From contig CAJTVE010000093.1 of assembly GCA_910579655.1 (NCBI GenBank), positions 1 through 8,997 of the forward strand: DNA of 8,997 nt, given 5' to 3'. The notes beneath the pieces were generated by a model. It saw only the letters and a program-made list of their open reading frames with translations. It was not told the DNA's origin and did not search any database. The translations under genes and the position numbers were made by a program. Source of the DNA: an uncultured Allobaculum sp. (GTDB taxonomy: Bacteria > Bacillota_I > Bacilli_A > Erysipelotrichales > Erysipelotrichaceae). Shown in pieces: positions 5,907 to 8,997 of the stretch. Every line of letters starts with the position of its first letter. Within the stretch, counting starts at the first letter, position 1.

Positions 5907-6368
5907 TTATGCGAAAACCGGAGCCATCAAAAACGGAAGGATCAGGCCGATCAGAAAACCGCCCAATACTTCGACATTCTTATGGCCCAGCACAGTTTTA
6001 AGCTTTTCAGCGTAGAGGGGGCTGTCCAGTCTGACAGTTCCGGAAGTCCGGATATCCTTAATCAGTTCCTGGGTCAGCGCAATACTCTTACCAGTGTAAT
6101 AGCGAACATGAGAAGCGTCATACATCACGATAAGAGAAAAGACGGCGGTGACCGCAAAAAGTGCGGAATTGAAGCCTTCTTGAATCCCGATTGCCATCGA
6201 CAGGGCTGTCACTGTCGAGGAGTGGCTGGAGGGAAAGCCGCCGGAGGCTATTGCCCACTTCGGTTCCCATTTCCCAGTCTGATAATAATACACCGGAATT
6301 TTAAGAACCTGGGCAAGAATCGCGGCAAATAGTGAAGTCAGCAGTGGATAAAGCGAAGATGGAAACAT
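5907..6368 (-). CDS. Divergent PAP2 family (YuiD/DUF212-like) membrane protein
   Basis: The 153-residue protein belongs to the divergent PAP2 group typified by Bacillus YuiD, small membrane proteins related to acid phosphatases that act on lipid phosphates. Key blocks are GGFPSSHSSTVTAL (43-56), the YDASHVRYYTGKS region (83-95) and GHKNVEVLGGFLIG (128-141). Hydrophobic segments are near residues 7-24, 52-60, 68-84 and 134-152. The SSHS core and the second GH match PAP2 motifs. Enzymatic activity is not established for this group. ATG 6368 is the likely start: AAGGAG lies 6 bases before it and the protein then begins as YuiD proteins do. ATG 6401 would add 11 residues but has no ribosome binding site and falls in a leader hairpin. 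It is the first gene of a two-gene operon with the Nfu-domain gene, 15 bases apart. Confidence 0.88.
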   Translation of the reverse strand: MFPSSLYPLLTSLFAAILAQVLKIPVYYYQTGKWEPKWAIASGGFPSSHSSTVTALSMAIGIQEGFNSALFAVTAVFSLIVMYDASHVRYYTGKSIALTQELIKDIRTSGTVRLDSPLYAEKLKTVLGHKNVEVLGGFLIGLILPFLMAPVFA

Positions 6369-6374
6369 ATTACT

Positions 6375-6380
6375 CTCCTT
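6375..6380 (-). promoter_or_regulatory. Ribosome binding site that fixes the PAP2-like start
   Basis: The minus strand reads AAGGAG with six bases before ATG 6368. It argues against the upstream in-frame ATG at 6401. Confidence 0.65.
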
Positions 6381-6384
6381 ACTT

Positions 6385-6502
6385 CGTATGGAAAACTCCA
6401 TGCGTTTCTGTTCGGTTTACAGAGAAGAACAGATGAAGTTTCTGTTTTAACGGGCACAAATCTCAGATTGAGATCAAAAACCACCACGAAAATCAGGTGG
6501 TT
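6385..6502 (-). promoter_or_regulatory. Structured 5' leader of the PAP2-Nfu operon with a terminator-like first hairpin
   Basis: From the predicted start near 6503 the minus-strand RNA folds at once into AACCACC/GGTGGTT (6502-6496 with 6485-6479), followed by a short T run (6480-6476). This looks like an intrinsic terminator or attenuator. Three more hairpins follow: ATCTCA/TGAGAT (6474-6460), AACAG/CTGTT (6446-6428) and ATGGA/TCCAT (6401-6388). The ribosome binding site at 6380-6375 lies just after the last one and is unpaired in this scheme. No known riboswitch consensus is recognised. The first hairpin could instead end a transcript coming from further upstream on the minus strand. Confidence 0.45.
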
Positions 6503-6509
6503 CGTTTAG

Positions 6510-6518
6510 AGTATACCA
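6510..6518 (-). promoter_or_regulatory. Extended -10 promoter of the PAP2-Nfu operon
   Basis: The minus strand reads TGGTATACT, that is TG (6518-6517), one base, then TATACT (6515-6510). No good -35 is present, as is usual for extended -10 promoters. The predicted start is near 6503. Confidence 0.5.
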
Positions 6519-6584
6519 CTGCCGATTTATCCGTCCGGCTTAGATAATCGCTCAAGTCAAAGGACAGAAAAGAGTGCGATTCAA

Positions 6585-6618
6585 AGGGATAAATCCCTCA
6601 TCCAGGCCATTTATCCCT
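6585..6618. repeat. 10-bp perfect inverted repeat in the pgi/PAP2 divergent region
   Basis: AGGGATAAAT (6585-6594) and ATTTATCCCT (6609-6618) are exact reverse complements around a 14-base spacer. A third half-site-like ATTTATCC occurs at 6525-6532, just upstream of the -10 of the PAP2 operon. The left arm can also fold locally as GGGAT-AA-ATCCC. It may be an operator serving one or both divergent units; no terminator T tract is present. Confidence 0.5.
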
Positions 6619-6762
6619 GTGGACTCTGAAAATGGACAGGTTCTGGCCCTGAATTGGATTCATTTTTTAAAAGCCCGAAAAGAATCCTGTAATCCGAAAC
6701 GTGCAATCCAGAGACTTTCCCTGGCAATGATTAACAGGATGCGCATCTCAAAAGAGGAGCGA

Positions 6763-6771
6763 TGGTATAAT
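6763..6771 (+). promoter_or_regulatory. Extended -10 promoter of pgi
   Basis: TGGTATAAT, a TGn plus perfect TATAAT, lies 32 bases before the TTG start codon. The -35 region is poor. The predicted start near 6778 gives a short leader of about 26 bases, consistent with a constitutive housekeeping promoter. Confidence 0.75.
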
Positions 6772-6788
6772 AGCCCTAACCAAAGATT

Positions 6789-6795
6789 TAGGAGG
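6789..6795 (+). promoter_or_regulatory. Ribosome binding site pointing to a TTG start for pgi
   Basis: TAGGAGG is followed by eight bases and then TTG at 6804. No ATG is available in frame nearby, and the protein beginning at this TTG aligns with the usual isomerase N-terminus. Confidence 0.8.
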
Positions 6796-6803
6796 AAAAA
6801 ATT

Positions 6804-8078
6804 TTGATCAAACTTGATTTATCCCATGCAAAACTCAATGAGTCTCCAAGCGTGTGGAAAGACAAAGTAGCTGAACTCGATGCTGCACTCGTGAACAAAA
6901 CTTGTGCTGGCAGCGACTTCACTGGCTGGATGACCTGGGCACAGGATTACGACAAAGAAGAATTCGCCCGGATCCTGACAACTGCTAAAAAAATCCAGGA
7001 TAACAGTGATGTACTCGTCGTATGCGGTATTGGTGGAAGCTACTTAGGTCCTCGTGCCTGCATCGAAATGGTTAACGGCCTGTATCCAGCAAACCAGAAA
7101 GTAGAAGTCATCTACACTGGCAATACATTCTCTTCAACCTACATCAACCAGGTGATGGAATATATTAAGGATAAACGCGTGACAGTCAATGTCATCTCGA
7201 AATCCGGAACCACGACGGAAACTGCCATTGCCTTCCGTATCCTGAAACAGTTCATGGAAGACAAATATGGTGAAGAAGCCAAGGAACGTATCATTGCAAC
7301 AACTGACCGTGCAAGAGGTACATTAAAAGCCTTAGCGGACAAAGAAGGTTATGAAACATTCGTAATCCCTGATGATATCGGTGGACGTTTCTCCGGCATC
7401 ACTCCAGTTGGCCTGCTTCCAATCGCAGTTGCCGGCATCTCCATTGAAGATCTGATGAAAGGTCTTGGAGATGGCATGAAAGAATATGGCAGCGCCAATA
7501 TTGATGAAAACCCATCTTATCAGTATGCAGTTGCCCGCCGCATCCTGCAAAACCAGGGCTACGATGTAGAAATGTTCGTTGAATACGAACCACAGATGCA
7601 GAAAGTTGCTGAATGGTGGAAACAGTTATTCGGCGAATCCGAAGGTAAAGATGGTCTGGGCATCCTGCCAGATTCCGCTGTCTTCTCAACAGATCTGCAC
7701 TCCTTAGGCCAGTTTATCCAGGATGGCAAGAAAGTTCTGTTCGAAACCAACCTGTATGTGGATCAGCCACCTGTAGATTTCCCGTTCCCATCAGATAAAG
7801 AAAATCTGGATAACATGAACTACCTGGCTGGCAAATCCGTCGACTGGGTGAACAAAATGGCTGCCCAGGGTACTCTTGATGCTCACGAAAACACTGGCGG
7901 AGTTCCAAACATCGTCTTAACAATGCCTGGAATGACTGCTTACGATTTCGGTAACATGTGTGCATTCTTCTTCAAAGCCATTGCAATGACCACACTGCTC
8001 AATGGATCCAACCCATTCAACCAGCCTGGTGTCGAAGTTTATAAGAAGAACATGTTCAAACTGCTCGGTAAAGAATAG
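6804..8078 (+). CDS. pgi: Glucose-6-phosphate isomerase
   Basis: This cytosolic enzyme interconverts glucose 6-phosphate and fructose 6-phosphate at the head of glycolysis. The 424-residue protein belongs to the short gram-positive type (Bacillus enzymes are about 450). Both family signatures are present: DDIGGRFSGITPVG (190-203) and GSNPFNQPGVEVYKK (401-415). The sugar-phosphate site is visible as GIGGSYLG (75-82) and SKSGTTTE (132-139). The expected catalytic residues are E280 in GESEGKDG, H299 in DLHSLGQF and K414 in VEVYKK. The start is TTG at 6804, set by TAGGAGG eight bases upstream. Codon use is strongly biased towards a small preferred set (GAA, AAA, GGC/GGT, ATC), unlike the flanking genes, which suits a highly expressed glycolytic gene. 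It is monocistronic: an extended -10 promoter lies just upstream and a strong terminator at 8120-8147 closes it. Confidence 0.97.
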   Translation: MIKLDLSHAKLNESPSVWKDKVAELDAALVNKTCAGSDFTGWMTWAQDYDKEEFARILTTAKKIQDNSDVLVVCGIGGSYLGPRACIEMVNGLYPANQKVEVIYTGNTFSSTYINQVMEYIKDKRVTVNVISKSGTTTETAIAFRILKQFMEDKYGEEAKERIIATTDRARGTLKALADKEGYETFVIPDDIGGRFSGITPVGLLPIAVAGISIEDLMKGLGDGMKEYGSANIDENPSYQYAVARRILQNQGYDVEMFVEYEPQMQKVAEWWKQLFGESEGKDGLGILPDSAVFSTDLHSLGQFIQDGKKVLFETNLYVDQPPVDFPFPSDKENLDNMNYLAGKSVDWVNKMAAQGTLDAHENTGGVPNIVLTMPGMTAYDFGNMCAFFFKAIAMTTLLNGSNPFNQPGVEVYKKNMFKLLGKE

Positions 8079-8119
8079 TCTTTCCAGTTCTTGATCACAA
8101 TTTCGCTCTGAATAAAAAT

Positions 8120-8147
8120 CTGTCTTGATCCAAGGCAGGTTTTTTTT
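8120..8147 (+). terminator. Terminator of pgi
   Basis: CTGTCTTG (8120-8127) pairs with CAAGGCAG (8131-8138) around a three-base loop with one wobble, followed by eight T (8140-8147). It is preceded by an A run. It begins 41 bases after the pgi stop codon. Confidence 0.88.
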
Positions 8148-8349
8148 ATTCATGACCAGCACAACGAAAACAAGCAGAAACAAGATGATCAGAAATAGAG
8201 TTCAATATCAGGCTTTACTGGAAACTGCCAGATACAAATCCAAAAATGAGCATGAAAAAAATCCAATGCAGTATTCGGGAATTAATATTGAAAAAGCAGG
8301 ATACTGTTGGTTCAAATCAATGGACTTTGATAAATATCAGGAGGACACT

Positions 8350-8850
8350 ATGGAATTTAGAAAGATGAGACGAGGAAGACAAGAGCTTTCCTTAGAAGAA
8401 ACAGAAGCAATTCTCAATCGCCAGACTGCTGGTGTTCTGGCTTTATCCGGCGATGGAGGCTATCCTTATGCGGTACCGATCAGCTATATTTATGCGGATG
8501 GAAAACTGTATTTCCATTGTGCCAAGTCAGGACACAAACTGGATGCAATCCGCAGGGATCCGAAAGCATCATTTTGTGTGATCGATCAGGACCAGATCGT
8601 CCCTGAAAAGTTTACTACCTTGTATCGAAGCGTCATTGTTTTTGGACAGGTCCAAAGGATTGAAGACGAAAAACAAAAGCGTTCCGCTATTGAAAAATTA
8701 GGCCGAAAATATGGCGAAGGAATGCCCCAAGAAAGGCTGACGGCAGAAATTGATGGAACGTGGAAAGCGCTGGAGATGCTGGAAATGGAAATTGACCATA
8801 TCACGGGCAAGCAGTCCATTGAACTGGTGCCCCCTGTCATCAAGAAATAA
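8350..8850 (+). CDS. NimA-like pyridoxamine 5'-phosphate oxidase-fold flavoprotein
   Basis: The 166-residue protein fits the Pyridox_ox_2/NimA-type group of FMN-binding split-barrel proteins: it opens FRKMRRGRQELSLEETEAIL, then VLALSGDGGYPYAVPISYIY (29-48), LYFHCAKSGHKLDAIRRDPKASF (53-75) and a YRSVIVFGQVQRIED strand (92-106). The H56/G61/H62/K63 cluster is the family's hallmark region for flavin phosphate contact. Members include nitroimidazole-resistance reductases, but many are general flavoproteins of unknown substrate, so resistance should not be inferred. The ATG at 8350 is chosen because AGGAGG lies six bases before it. An open frame extends back to 8125, but that part crosses the pgi terminator and is not protein-like. 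The 200 bases before the start hold no clear promoter. It is the last gene in the window. Confidence 0.88.
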   Translation: MEFRKMRRGRQELSLEETEAILNRQTAGVLALSGDGGYPYAVPISYIYADGKLYFHCAKSGHKLDAIRRDPKASFCVIDQDQIVPEKFTTLYRSVIVFGQVQRIEDEKQKRSAIEKLGRKYGEGMPQERLTAEIDGTWKALEMLEMEIDHITGKQSIELVPPVIKK

Positions 8851-8885
8851 AGCCAAAAAGAACTTTCATCGCGCAACAGCAATAG

Positions 8886-8913
8886 CCAGCCAGAAGAGGA
8901 TCTGACAGGCTGG
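8886..8913. repeat. Inverted repeat downstream of the NimA-like gene
   Basis: CCAGCC (8886-8891) and GGCTGG (8908-8913) form a perfect 6-bp GC-rich stem with a 16-base loop, 36 bases after the stop codon. No T tract follows on either strand, so it is at best a weak terminator. The remaining bases to 8997 show no gene start that I can support. Confidence 0.35.
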
Positions 8914-8997
8914 AATCAAAAATCTGAGTTTTGCAGGATTTTATAACAGATTATGAATAAAACTGTCATATTTTGCATGAGTAATGCGAATATGGAG

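Noticed and set aside
6574..6807. Plus-strand reading frame before pgi
   Set aside because: It covers the inverted repeat, the pgi promoter and the pgi ribosome binding site, has no start signal of its own and resembles no family.
8308..8325. GGTTCAAATC resembling a tRNA T-loop
   Set aside because: The flanking bases do not form a 5-bp T stem, and no acceptor, D or anticodon arms are visible around it.
8125..8349. Long upstream extension of the NimA-like reading frame
   Set aside because: It begins inside the pgi terminator hairpin, has no ribosome binding site, and the translated part is not protein-like. The ATG at 8350 has an excellent AGGAGG.
1..8997. CRISPR array, insertion sequence ends or rRNA genes
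   Set aside because: No regularly spaced repeats with unique spacers, no transposase and no rRNA stretch longer than the 12-base 16S-tail match were seen. The tandem array at 5266 has no spacers.

Overview
The window looks like a chromosomal segment of a low-to-mid GC Firmicute. Most genes that can be judged have a strong AGGAGG-type ribosome binding site, there are canonical sigma-A style promoters (several of the extended -10 TGnTATAAT kind), and rho-independent terminators with long T tracts close most transcription units. The short gram-positive type glucose-6-phosphate isomerase, the short pyrophosphatase-like domain and the Nfu-type protein point loosely to Erysipelotrichia or relatives. 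That placement is an inference from protein flavour, not a measurement.

Layout. The left end (1-850) carries a short minus-strand gene that looks like the N-terminal third of an Rpn/PD-(D/E)XK-type nuclease, a gene-poor stretch, and a cluster of three short tandem duplications. A minus-strand gene (849-1721) encodes an unusual fusion of a GrpB/UPF0157 domain and a short family I pyrophosphatase-like domain. About 1.5 kb without a convincing protein gene follows (1722-3205). Within it is the most interesting non-coding object: a compact minus-strand transcription unit with its own promoter, a series of hairpins and a strong terminator. Its exposed segment ACCUCCUUUCUA is identical to the anti-Shine-Dalgarno tail at the 3' end of Firmicute 16S rRNA. 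I call it a candidate small regulatory RNA.

The centre is one large plus-strand gene (3206-5161) for a 651-residue, mostly helical, cytosolic protein that I do not recognise. It meets a minus-strand two-gene operon (divergent PAP2/YuiD-like membrane protein, then a NifU-domain protein, 6368-5481) in a convergent intergenic region. That region holds two oppositely oriented terminators and a 16-bp tandem repeat present in four perfect copies.

The right part is ordinary metabolism. The divergent region between the PAP2/Nfu operon and pgi contains two extended -10 promoters, a structured leader for the operon and a 10-bp inverted repeat. pgi uses a TTG start, has highly biased codons and its own terminator. 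It is followed by a NimA-like pyridoxamine-phosphate-oxidase-fold flavoprotein. Functionally the window mixes glycolysis (Pgi), Fe-S cluster handling (Nfu domain), a lipid- or phosphate-related membrane protein and redox or detoxification (NimA-like). These are not one pathway. Apart from the PAP2-Nfu pair the genes appear to be separate transcription units.
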